Source: Hormoscilla sp. GM7CHS1pb (GTDB lineage Bacteria > Cyanobacteriota > Cyanobacteriia > Cyanobacteriales > Desertifilaceae). From it: a DNA stretch of 64,000 nt. The DNA lies in assembly GCA_014323675.1 (NCBI GenBank), contig JACONN010000005.1:310001-374000 (forward strand), written 5' to 3'. The notes under the pieces are model-generated. The model was not told the DNA's origin. It ran no database searches and saw only the letters and a list, made by a program, of their open reading frames with translations. The translations under genes and the position numbers were made by a program. Below are positions 53,723 through 62,895 of this stretch, one piece after another (positions within the stretch are counted from its first letter, which is position 1; each line of letters begins with the position of its first letter).

Positions 53723-55478
53723 TCAAGAAATCCCCACTAATTTAGGCGTTTCGCCAACTAACTGCTTAAAAGCCTTATGTTCTTTAATTGTCGCTAAATC
53801 CGGGTCAGTTTTGGCAGCTTCTCGATAGGGCCGAGTTAAGTTCGATCGCCCGCTGCAAATTTTATGGCTGGCGCCACGCTGCGCGATCAGTGCCGATTTA
53901 ATGTTACCCATCGCCCCATAGCAGTAAGCCCGGTTGTAGTAAGCATTAGCATGGTCCGGTTTAATTTGCAGCGATCGCTCCAGGCTCGCGATCGCCTCCT
54001 GATAGCGACCCAATCTGGCCAGAGTATAACCCCGATTATCCCAGGCTTCGTACTTATTGGACTGAATGCTCAGAGCCTGTTCGTAAGAGTTAATCGCCTG
54101 ACTATAATCCTGCAATTTTTCCAGCACATTGCCTCGGTTATTCCAAGTATCTGGTTTTCCCGGCGGTGCAGTTCTTGGGACCGATCGTAGGAAGCCAAAG
54201 CATCTTGATAGCGTTCCAGCTCGTATAAAGCATAGCCCCGCCCATACCAACCTTCCGAGTCATCCGGCTTAATTTATGGCTGGCGCCACGCTGCGCGATC
54301 AGCAACCGGTCGTAGGACTGCACCGCCTCTTCATAGCGCCCCAACTTCGTCAAAGCATTGCCACGGTTATACCAGATTAACGGTTCATTCGCTCCCAATG
54401 CAATCGTCTTGTCATAGGCCCCGATCGCATGAACATACTGCTGCAATTTTCCCAGCACATTTCCCAGATTCAACCAGATTAACGGGTCCGACTGCTTCAA
54501 CGATAGCGCCCGATCGTAGGACTTGAGAGCCTCTTTATAGCGCTGCAACTTCGCCAATCGCGCAGCGTGGCACCAGCCATAGCTCCCCCGCGATTATTCC
54601 ATGCTTCCGGGAAATCTGCTTTGATACTCAGAGTCTTATCATAGGATGCGATCGCCTCCTGATAGCGTTGCAACTTTGCCAATCGCGCAGCGTGGCACCA
54701 GCCATAGCCCCCCCGCGATTATTCCATGCCTCTGGCAAATCCGGCTGCTGGGCGATCGCCCGATCGTAGAGCCCGATCGCCTCTTCATAGCCCTTTTCCA
54801 TAAACATGGCATCCCCAAGCTTCAACATAATCAGCCGCAGTTGCAGTCTGCTCTCGAACAGCAGACGCTGCTCCTTGAGTTAATCTGGGGAGAACGAGTG
54901 CCAGTTTTTTGTATATATCGTCTCGCGCCGCTTGCGTTTCCGCCGCAATGCTTCTCAACTCTGCCGCCGCGTTATTCTTCGCCTCGACAATTTCTTTTTC
55001 CGTGCGATCGACCTGTTCTCCTAGCCTTTCTAATACCGTTTCCGCCATGGCTGGCGCCACGCTGCGCGAGCAGAAATTGTCCTTTTGATTTGGTTTATGC
55101 TGTCCGCCTGGTAACTTTCCAGTTCTTGCTTGTGGATCTCCGTCTGAGTAGACAACTTCTCCCGTTGCCACAACAGCATCACCACCCCCACCGCTATCAA
55201 TAACGCCAAGAACGCCACCAGCAAAGCGTTCAGCGAGAGTACCGCATTCAGCAGCGAATCATTAATTTGCGACTGGATCCGTGAGTTCAGGCCCGGACTT
55301 TTCTGTACAGTCTCCTCAACTATTTTTTCAATTTCCTGTCGTTCCAGCCCCCCCCGATTTTTCCGGAACGGTGGGAGTCTGCTGGTGTCTCTCGAGCAGA
55401 CAGTTCTGGCGAAACTGCTACCCCACCTGCCAACAAGAGAGCCGAAAGAACATATGCCACCTGGTGCTTGACGTTCAT
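53723..55478 (-). pseudogene. Signal-anchored coiled-coil TPR protein broken by repeated mini-element insertions
   Basis: From ATG 55478, MNVKHQVAYVLSALLLAGGV is a signal sequence. A mini-element (55355-55372) follows, then ...EETVQKSPGLNSRIQSQIND, a transmembrane helix (LLVAFLALLIAVGVVML), a coiled coil (ETVLERLGEQVDRTEKEIVE) and at least eight TPRs (for example YDKTLSIKADFPEAWNNRGG). Five copies of a 23-bp element (53864, 54276, 54558, 54683, 55046) lie in it and each shifts the frame; where the host sequence is clear, deleting the element restores the TPR. The C-terminus is ATIKEHKAFKQLVGETPKLV. It is a dead gene with many scars. Confidence 0.8.
54558..54580 (-). repeat. 23-bp dispersed element, example inside a TPR gene
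   Basis: On the minus strand ATGGCTGGTGCCACGCTGCG plus three bases sits between codons for NRGGA and LAKLQRY. Removing it gives an uninterrupted TPR (WNNRGGALAKLQRYKEALKS in register). Other copies: 50604, 53864, 54276, 54683, 55046, 55634, 55823 and 58341. Confidence 0.8.
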
Positions 55479-55928
55479 GAAGTTCTCACCACCTTGTGCC
55501 GATGGCGCTACGCCCAGCGTAGCGCATCTTGCCTTGCCTTTTACCAGATTATCCCATCAAGTTGATTTTTTGTATGTTTGGGATGATGGCTGCTAATTGC
55601 GTTCCCAGAGGTCGCCAGTGGGAACGAGGCTGAGCGCGCAGCGTGGCGCCAGCCATGGCTAGTTGAGACAGCTGCTTGACTTACGCAACTTGTCGGGTTA
55701 TACACGTGAGTGATAACCTTAAGTCCTGGACTGCTCACTGCTCACTGACGATAGCAGAAGTTCGTATAGGAACTAGACAATAACAAAAAGACACCGGGGC
55801 GATCGGCCCGCGGACGGTCCGTTCGCGCAGCGTGGCGCCAGCCATACGCCTGCGGCTGGCGCCAGCCATAAAATCGCACATCGTCCCGACGATCGCACGT
55901 TCCCAGGCAGAGCCGTGGGAACGAGGTA
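55479..55928. repeat. Repeat-only spacer
   Basis: It holds GCGCTACGCCCAGCGTAGCG (a hairpin, about 55505), a GCGTTCCCAGAGGTCGCCAG hairpin (about 55599), two copies of the 23-bp element (55634, 55823), a partial copy GGCTGGCGCCAGCCAT (55854-55869, itself a palindrome) and CGTTCCCAGGCAGAGCCGTG (about 55899). No coding frame is credible. Confidence 0.7.
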
Positions 55929-58262
55929 TCATACCACCTTATAAATGAAGCTGAGGGTTGCCCAGGCATTCACATCCAGGGCAAAGGAGTCCGTCGTCGA
56001 TTGCCCCAGATCCGAGGCCGATGGTTCACTCGCCTTGTGCAAGTCCTCTAGCAGCGCCTGTGCCACATCTAAAGGATTCAATAGCATAGTCGATGAGTCA
56101 TCCCTTGCCGCTGGGGACTTTGCTATTACCTCCTGAGTCTGAGTGAAAGGAGCAATAGAGAAAATCAGTTTAGTTTCGACCAGTCCCCTGGGACCGGACA
56201 CCGCCCATTCCACCTCAGCGGCTTGAGGCACAACCAGAGTTTCCCCTGGGGCAATGACTTGCCGTTTGAAGATGGATTTTTCTGTCTCATCCCTAGCCCC
56301 TTGGGAGACTTCTATGTCTCTGGGGTAGTGCGAGTAGCGCTCCCCAGAGACATCTGCATGAGTTGCTGCGACTGGGGATATAGTTACCTTCGCAGGTTTA
56401 CAGATGTTAATTGTACTCCCATTATTATCCAAGCCAAATAGCAGAAAATAAACTGGGCGAGACTGTTTATTCTTTAGTCGAATGCGGAGCCTGCTCCCCA
56501 CTGGCACTTGCAAAATTTCTGCTCCCGCCACTTCGGGTGGCTTCAACCCCTCGGGTGACTTCAACCCGTTGGGAATTTCGGCTCGGACAGGTTGGAGTCC
56601 TATTACTAACCGCTCTTGGGTAGTAACCATTTCTAGGGCAGCCGAAACCCCCAAACGAGAAGAGCCCGCGTTTTCTGTCAACCGCAACAACTTGGCCCCT
56701 CGCAGGGCTTGCAATTGCGGTGTGAGCCGCTGCACAGCTTTTTTCACCGCTTCCCCTTTAGATCCTCCTGTATTGCTAATAGGAATGTTTGCTGGCCAGA
56801 ACAGGCCGTAACTATTCTGAACCCCTGAGAGGCTGTCACCCTTGTCTAATTTACCAAACAGACAATCTACTGGCTGTGGATATTTTTCGATCGCCACTGT
56901 CTTGACATTATCAACATCTGAAAAAGCACTGGTGGCATCCACCCGCTCAATGCGTTCCAACCCTGCGCTCAGTCCACTGTCAATGACAAAGAACGGGGTA
57001 AGACTCTGATTGCTTCTTGGACTAGTTGCCCCACTTTTATCGTGTCCCCTGTTTTTATATTTGCTTTTGCCGTCAGACCCTCACAGGTTCTCAGTTGCAA
57101 TTGTGCGGAAAAATCGGGAGCGCTATTCGCACTATCCGATTTTTCCGGAACGGTGGGACATCGTAGCACCCTCAGCATAGAATTAACGCCATAATTTTCT
57201 AGTATATGTGGCAGTAGTCCACCCAGCCACAGCTGTGCGGTTTTGCCATCTTCCTCTACCCCCCTGACTACGCCATCAGCCCCCAATATACTGTTCGGAG
57301 TGAGGTAATCACTTTTTTTCCCAATCGACCTTGGCTGCTCTTCGTTACTAGCTAGTTGCTCTACTACTCCCGATGCCTGAGAGAAACTGACTTGTAGGGT
57401 GGTTGCTGGCGTTGCTAACCACAGCTGCTGGGTGAGGGCGTAGGTAAATAGACCAGCGCTAAAACCCATTCCATTGCGCCTCAAATGCTTTCCCCCCTGT
57501 CCCCTGGGGACTCCCCGTGGGATTTACCGCCGCCAATACCATCCCTGGTAGTTGGCTAACGTTCTGGAGTTTTGCCGTATCTGCCCATAGATTTTGTCGG
57601 AGTTTTTCTGGCACGGCTAGTGCCTCACTGCTGGGAACTCCATCCACTACACCCTCGTTCCCACGGCTCTGCCTGGGAACGCGAGCTCGCAGCCACAAGG
57701 AACCCACCAACTGGGAGTCAGATACATTAAGGTAGCTCGTATCCAGACTCGTTATCACCTTATCCGTCCGCAGCGTTCCCAGCAGCAGATGCAGCCTTTC
57801 GGTCAATAAGTCATTCACCTGAGGATTTGCTAGTGATGGATCTCCCCCATCCACTGGCACCAAAGTGTTTTGCACTACTTCTCCCTGGCGAACCTGCCTA
57901 CCATAGCCGCTGAAGTGGAATACTACCAGATCGTCAGCACCTGCCTGTTCTATCAGATGCTCGATAAAGGCGGATTCGATCTGCTGCCTTGTGGCTTGCC
58001 GATCTGTTAGGGTGAGAATATCATCTGCACTGAAGCCAAACCGATGGATCAGCAGTGAGCGTTGTAGTTCTACATCTGTGACGCCACCTGTAAGTGCTGC
58101 TGTGGGATACTGGTTGATGCCCACTAGCAGAGCTAACTTCCGACTGGTGGGTTGGGCTAGGGCTTGGTAATAGCGCCTCCCCAGTAGTGACAGTCCAGCC
58201 TCACTAATTCCCAGGGCTGCCATTGTCCAGCCCAGCCGTTGCAACAAATCCCGCCGTTTCAT
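55929..58262 (-). pseudogene. Caspase-like (orthocaspase) protein, two compensating frameshifts, catalytic Cys absent
   Basis: From ATG 58262, MKRRDLLQRLGWTMAALGIS is a twin-arginine-like leader (KRRDLLQ). The p20-type domain has KLALLVGINQYPTAALTGGV, DDILTLTDRQATRQQIESAF and the His motif VVFHFSGYGRQV. Where the catalytic Cys (DCCHSG) is expected it reads SLDTSYLN, so it is a pseudoprotease type. A GTTCCCACGGCTCTGCCTGG hairpin (about 57655-57682) is inserted in frame as RVPRQSRGNEG. The frame slips at an A run (57461-57464) and near 56998. The last 340 residues are a DUF4384-like beta domain (VGSRLRIRLKNKQSRPVYFL). 777 residues when corrected. Confidence 0.8.
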
Positions 58263-58490
58263 ATCAGCTATCAGCTATTAGCTATCAGCTATTAGCCTAC
58301 CATCTGTTTGTTGGTTGACGATGATGTCCGCCAACTCTGATCGCGTAGCGTGGCGCCAGCCATAAATTAAAAATTTTCTCATTCAAAATTCTGGCATCGC
58401 GAACCACTGACCACTGACCACTGACCACCGTATCCCTCACTGGAGCGCACGCGCAGGGCCCCCTCCGCTGCGCGAATCGCTGACCGCTGA
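58263..58490. repeat. Repeat-rich spacer between sat and the caspase gene
   Basis: TATCAGCTATTAGC repeats (58262-58293), the 23-bp element variant (58341-58363), ACCACTGACCACTGACCACT (about 58404-58425), and a GTATCCCTCACTGGAGCGCA copy with a nested GCAGGGCCCCCTCCGCTGCG hairpin. Confidence 0.6.
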
Positions 58491-59678
58491 CTATGTCTGC
58501 CCTTGCATTGCCCGTGCCAGTTCGGCGGCCACTTCTGGGCGCGAGAACTCCGGTGGTGGCAACTCGCCCCGGCGCAGCATCTCCCGCACCTTTGTCCCTG
58601 ACAGGTGAATTCGTTGTTCTGGGGTACTCGGACTTGTCTTGCTGGTCGCCATAGTCTGGGTGATCTTGCAATAGAAAGCATGTTCAAATTTCATCGGCAC
58701 AATGCCCAGTTCCCCTGGCTGAAATTCATCAAAGATATATTGGGCGTCGTAGGTGCCATAGTAATCTCCTACCCCAGCATGATCCCGTCCGACAATGAAG
58801 TGAGTGCAGCCATAGTTTTTCCGCACTAGGGCGTGGAAAATTGCCTCTCGCGGTCCTGCATAGCGCATGGCAGCTGGGTTAATTGCCAAAATCACCCGGT
58901 CTTTGGGGTAATATTTCTCCAAAATAATTTCATAGCAGCGCATCCGCACGTCGGCGGGAATGTCATCATTTTTGGTCGCCCCGACCAGGGGATGCAGCAA
59001 TAGACCATCTATGCCAGTCTCTATTGCACATTTCTGGATGTATTCATGCGCTCTGTGGATGGGGTTGCGGGTTTGGAAGCCGACTACCGACCTCCAGCCT
59101 TTTGCTTGGAACTTGGCCCGGGTGTCAGCCGGATCGATCTGGTATTTGGGAAACTGGGGATGGGGGTCGCGTTGCAGCAACCATATCGGTCCCGCCAGAT
59201 TAATCGGACCTGAGTCGTAGACTACTTTTACCCCTGGGTGTTTGCTCTCATCTGTGAGATAGACATTGGTCACCTCATGGGCTTTGTTGTAGCGGTATTT
59301 CTGAGTCAACTCCAAAATGCCGACTAATTTTCCCCTTGGGTCGTCTAGACGCACCCAGTTGCCTTCTTTAAGGGGTTCGGCCACCTCTTCTGTGACCGAG
59401 AGGGTGATGGGAATTGACCAGGGCAGGCCATTGGCTAGTCGCATAGATTCTACTACTGGTTCGTAGTCTGCCTGTTCCATGAAGCCCGTCAGAGGACTAA
59501 AGCCGCCGATCGCGATCATTACCAGGTCCGAGAGTGCCCGTTCGTCTAGCTGGACTCTGGGTAATTTTTCGGCAAGGCCCTGAAATTCTTCCTTTTCGGA
59601 GGCTGTGGCGATCCGATTTACCAGTTGACCGCCGTGGGCTGCTATTACTTCTGGATTCTTACTCAAAATTATCCCCAA
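58491..59678 (-). CDS. sat: Sulfate adenylyltransferase (ATP sulfurylase)
   Basis: The enzyme makes APS from sulfate and ATP, the first step of sulfate assimilation. The 395 residues include GGFSPLTGFM, the sulfate/ATP site FQTRNPIHRAHEY, LLLHPLVGATKNDDIPADVR, VRKNYGCTHFIVGRDHAGVG and the C-terminal HLSGTKVREMLRRGELPPPE. This is the homodimeric sat/met3 type used by cyanobacteria. Start MGIILSKNPEVIAAHGG. It follows cpeY by about 230 bases on the same strand, but a functional link is not implied. Confidence 0.97.
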   Translation of the reverse strand: MGIILSKNPEVIAAHGGQLVNRIATASEKEEFQGLAEKLPRVQLDERALSDLVMIAIGGFSPLTGFMEQADYEPVVESMRLANGLPWSIPITLSVTEEVAEPLKEGNWVRLDDPRGKLVGILELTQKYRYNKAHEVTNVYLTDESKHPGVKVVYDSGPINLAGPIWLLQRDPHPQFPKYQIDPADTRAKFQAKGWRSVVGFQTRNPIHRAHEYIQKCAIETGIDGLLLHPLVGATKNDDIPADVRMRCYEIILEKYYPKDRVILAINPAAMRYAGPREAIFHALVRKNYGCTHFIVGRDHAGVGDYYGTYDAQYIFDEFQPGELGIVPMKFEHAFYCKITQTMATSKTSPSTPEQRIHLSGTKVREMLRRGELPPPEFSRPEVAAELARAMQGQT

Positions 59679-59739
59679 TGCTTACTTTTGCTCTAGTTTT
59701 GCTTTTTACTTATATCTTGCACCTTTGTCAATCTGCATC

Positions 59740-59820
59740 TCGTGTCCGTATCCCTCACGGGAGCGCCAGCCATGAGCGCCCACCCAAGGGTGGGCGTCTC
59801 TGGACACGACAGGGAAAATT
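59740..59820. repeat. Nested hairpin between cpeY and sat
   Basis: CGTGTCCG and CGGACACG-type ends (CGTGTCCGTATCCC ... TCTCTGGACACGAC) enclose GTATCCCTCACGGGAGCGCC AGCCATG and a GCGCCCACCC/GGGTGGGCG hairpin. The inner hairpin resembles the one inside the group II introns and the one at 62.64 kb. A GAATGGTAAAT-type tandem (59821-59862) follows. Confidence 0.65.
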
Positions 59821-59910
59821 GCGAATATGGTAAATTGCGAATGGTAAATCGCGAATGGTAAATTGCCCAATTCGCCATTTTCGATTTGCGACAAAGCATA
59901 GAGTTATCCT

Positions 59911-61185
59911 CTATACATTGCTATTATCACCCAGTGCTTTCGCCCGCACCAACCAATCTGAATCATCTTCTGCAATGGAGATATCGCCCTTCGCCCCCAA
60001 CTGTTCTAAGGCCAGCAAGCAAGCATATTTCAATTCAAAAATTTCGGTTTTCAGACTATCTAACAGCAGCTCTATTGCCCGATCGTCCCCTAAGTTCCCG
60101 AGGGCGATCGCCGCTGCGGCCCGTGACTTTTGAAACTGAGGGTTGCGGTTTTGTAGAGCTTCTACCAGCAAATCATAAGCCGGGGCATATTGCAGCCAAC
60201 CCAACAGTTTTACCACATGATAGTGAGCACCATAATCATTATGAGCTTTCTCCGCAAAAGTAGCCATCAGCGCTTCCGGTGCTTGTTCTGGATAAACTTC
60301 CAGGATAGTTTTGCTACTCAGATAACACCGCCCAAAATCTGTGTGATATAGTTCAGAAATTAAAAATTCCAGGCTAGGTGTTTCGTCGTATTCATGTACT
60401 AATTCTAGGTCCGTAGGGCGATCGCGAATCACTCGATCCAGAGAGGGTTCAATATCTACAAAGCTAATCTCACCTGCTGGCACCCCTGCTTCTGCCAACA
60501 GTCTAATGCCCCGCAAGCGAAACACTAGAGAAACAGGACAGCTAGCAATTTTAGGAATTGCCTGGTAATATTTAGCATCGATCAAATCTTGAATGCAGCC
60601 CCGCCGTGCGTTAACGTTAGGATGTTGCAGAAGTTGCATCACTTTGGACATCTGAGTGTAATCCCCTGTGAACCGACAGACAGCCGCGATCGCCGCACTT
60701 GCTATCGGTTGAGATCTATCCTCTACAAACTTCCTAATCCGCTCCAGAGCCGGTTTATAATCCAATTTAGCCAGCACCTGAATAATCACCCGGTAAGTCT
60801 GCTCCGGTTTTTCTAATAACTGGGCAATTTCTGCTAAAATTGTTTCGTCTGCGGTTCCAATTTCCCCGATCGCCCAGGCAGCATTTTCTACCGTATAGCA
60901 ATCATCATCCGCCAAACAAGTGCGAATCACGGGCAATGCCACTGCTGCTTGCAAACGCCCCAAACTTTCCACCGCCTTCCGTCTGGCAATGCGATGATAC
61001 ATTGCCTGGTCTGGGTTTTGTATAGTTTCTATCAAAGCCGCGATCGACCCCTGTGTCGGAAAATTTATTAAATGGGATGCCGCCACATAGCGGTCCGACT
61101 TATCTTCCAGCTCGTCTAACGGAGTTTTCAACAGGGCGATCGCCTGGTCTTCCGTCAAATTAAAGATATTGAAAAACCGTTTATC
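59911..61185 (-). CDS. cpeY: Phycoerythrobilin lyase CpeY
   Basis: 424 residues of HEAT-like repeats (E/F-type lyase family). The start is MDKRFFNIFNLTEDQAIALL (ATG 61185); an eight-codon upstream extension is also open. Typical landmarks are HLINFPTQGSIAALIE, YHRIARRKAVESLGRLQ, CYTVENAAWAIGEIG and the C-terminal FELKYACLLALEQLG. CpeY attaches phycoerythrobilin to the alpha subunit of phycoerythrin, at Cys82 in characterised systems, helped by CpeZ. CpeZ does not follow here as in many genomes; sat does. Confidence 0.93.
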   Translation of the reverse strand, partial: DKRFFNIFNLTEDQAIALLKTPLDELEDKSDRYVAASHLINFPTQGSIAALIETIQNPDQAMYHRIARRKAVESLGRLQAAVALPVIRTCLADDDCYTVENAAWAIGEIGTADETILAEIAQLLEKPEQTYRVIIQVLAKLDYKPALERIRKFVEDRSQPIASAAIAAVCRFTGDYTQMSKVMQLLQHPNVNARRGCIQDLIDAKYYQAIPKIASCPVSLVFRLRGIRLLAEAGVPAGEISFVDIEPSLDRVIRDRPTDLELVHEYDETPSLEFLISELYHTDFGRCYLSSKTILEVYPEQAPEALMATFAEKAHNDYGAHYHVVKLLGWLQYAPAYDLLVEALQNRNPQFQKSRAAAAIALGNLGDDRAIELLLDSLKTEIFELKYACLLALEQLGAKGDISIAEDDSDWLVRAKALGDNSNV

Positions 61186-61278
61186 CATAGCGCGATTACC
61201 ATAGCACAACAGTAGGGACTCTTAGCCACTACTCAACCCTGACCAGGCAAAGCAATTTACTAAGAGCCCCTAGGCACG

Positions 61279-61300
61279 ACAGGCGAGGACGCCTGTCCTA
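61279..61300. terminator. ACAGGCG/CGCCTGT hairpin after cpeA
   Basis: ACAGGCGAGGACGCCTGT forms a seven-base stem with a four-base loop between cpeA and cpeY. It has no T-run, so it more probably attenuates or stabilises the abundant cpeBA message than fully terminating it. Related GACGCCTGTC sequence is at 17.1 kb. Confidence 0.4.
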
Positions 61301-61322
61301 CGCGAATTTTACAGCGATTTCT

Positions 61323-61817
61323 CTAGGACAGAGAATTGATCACGTAGTCCAGATAAGCCTTGTATTCTACCAAAGCTTGAGCAGACATATCCCGAGGAGC
61401 GCAACCCCGATCGCGGGTGAATTCCAGGGCTGCCACATAGGGAGCAGTCGGCAGGTTCAGAGAGCGGTAAACTTCCCGTTGACCAGCAATACCCCACTCA
61501 TCCAGGGGACCAGTACCGCCAACCACCAGACAGTAGTTGATCAGGCGCAGATAGTGACCCAGGTCGCGGTAGCATTTGTCGATCTTGACTTGGGAATCAC
61601 CGGCTTCACCCGCGTTTTTCAGGTAGGGGTACTTGTTAAAGCAAGCATCGCCAGCTTCTTTGGTGACCTTATCGATGCCTGCAGCTAGCTTTTCTGCTGC
61701 TTCCATGCGAGCTGCGGCCCGTTGCAGACTACCTTGGACTGACTCCAGATCCGAGCTGCTGGGAAAACGACCTGCTGCGTCTGCAGCAGTAACAACCGTG
61801 CTAATAACTGATTTCAT
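61323..61817 (-). CDS. cpeA: C-phycoerythrin alpha subunit
   Basis: 164 residues from MKSVISTVVTAADAAGRFPS. Bilin-binding cysteines are at 82 (VKIDKCYRDLGHYLRLINYC) and 139 (EFTRDRGCAPRDM), the two phycoerythrobilin sites of this subunit. It pairs with CpeB into the hexamers of phycobilisome rods and absorbs green light. It lies 100 bases after cpeB in the standard order and is followed by its lyase gene cpeY. Confidence 0.98.
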   Translation of the reverse strand: MKSVISTVVTAADAAGRFPSSSDLESVQGSLQRAAARMEAAEKLAAGIDKVTKEAGDACFNKYPYLKNAGEAGDSQVKIDKCYRDLGHYLRLINYCLVVGGTGPLDEWGIAGQREVYRSLNLPTAPYVAALEFTRDRGCAPRDMSAQALVEYKAYLDYVINSLS

Positions 61818-61917
61818 TCTTGTTCTCTCTTGAATGGATTTTGACAAAAGTGACGCACTCTCAATGAGCCTTCAAAGCCCACCGAGAAGTTCTGCTTTAA
61901 CTCGTTCAAGGATTTGG

Positions 61918-62451
61918 CTAGCTAATAGCAGCGCCCACCCGGTCAAAGTAGCCTGCTGCTTCTGATGCCAGGGCCGAGCAATCACCTTGGGTGTATTCCA
62001 TCTTGCGCTGGCTAGCAGTATTATTGATAAATGCCACTGCAGCAGCCTTCATGATATCAACGGCGCGGACCGTTGAAGTTGTGGGCACGCCCAAAGCGAT
62101 GTAGGTTTCCTTCAGGCCATTCAAGCAACGGTCTTCCAGGACGGAAGCATCACCAGCCAACAGGGCATAGGTGACGTAGCGGAGGATGATTTCACCATCA
62201 CGCAGGCAAGCAGCCATGCGGCGGTTGGGGTAGCAGTTTCCACCAGCTTGGATCAAACCCGTGTTTTCGCAAATCATGCCCGAAACAGCATCAGACACGA
62301 TGCAGCTGGCGTTGCTGGCGATCGCGTTTACTGCATCCAGGCGCTTGTTGCCCTCGGTGATAAAACTTTTCAGTCCAGCGATTTCTGCAGCACCTATACA
62401 TGCGGTTTTGGTATCCGCTGTTACTACTGCTCTGGAAAATGCGTCTAGCAT
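61918..62451 (-). CDS. cpeB: C-phycoerythrin beta subunit
   Basis: 177 residues from MLDAFSRAVVTADTKTACIG. Chromophore sites: Cys50 and Cys61 (doubly linked bilin, SNASCIVSDAVSGMICEN), Cys82 (RMAACLRDGE) and Cys158 (QGDCSAL). The loop before the last Cys (INNTASQRKMEYTQGDC) appears several residues shorter than in better-known CpeB proteins of about 184. An extra Cys18 (TKTACIG) is unusual. AAGGAG lies nine bases before the ATG, a strong ribosome site for an abundant antenna protein. Confidence 0.98.
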   Translation of the reverse strand: MLDAFSRAVVTADTKTACIGAAEIAGLKSFITEGNKRLDAVNAIASNASCIVSDAVSGMICENTGLIQAGGNCYPNRRMAACLRDGEIILRYVTYALLAGDASVLEDRCLNGLKETYIALGVPTTSTVRAVDIMKAAAVAFINNTASQRKMEYTQGDCSALASEAAGYFDRVGAAIS

Positions 62452-62895
62452 TTAGATCTCCTTAATCAAGGTACTCTGCTTTTGCTCGTCAACCAATCTG
62501 ACCAGCTAATCTCTACTTTAGGCGATGATTGGTTTTGCAGTCCCAATTATTAATGACAAAGTAATAATCTGTAATATTTTTCTCTGTCCCAACTTTCGAT
62601 GTCTATGCGCTGCGCGTCCCGTGAGGGATTCGTTTCCAAGAGCACCCACCCTGTCGTTCGCCAGCAGGCAACGACATGGGTGGGTGTCTCTGGAAACGAT
62701 AGGGATGCAACGCAGGCAACCCCTCAGACATCGACTTCTCCTCCATCAGGGCTATTGTTTGGGAAATTATTAGTATATTTTGGACAATCATTGGTCAGTA
62801 GTCAGTGGTCGCTGCCTCCTGGGTAGTGCGGTTAGCGCTCCCAGGAGGCAGCGAAAGCAGTCAGTAGCTGACCGGCACTAACAGGAAGAAGAAAG
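62452..62895. repeat. cpeB upstream region with nested repeat element
   Basis: 62452-62598 should hold the cpeBA promoter; I see no clear -35/-10 pair. From 62599 a composite repeat is bounded by TCGATGTCT and AGACATCGA (62599-62735): inside it, GATTCGTTTCCAAGAGCACC and its complement enclose an ACCCACC...GGGTGGGT hairpin. Two CAGTCAGTGG-type repeats and a CTGCCTCCTGG/CCAGGAGGCAG hairpin (about 62811-62853) follow. Confidence 0.6.
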
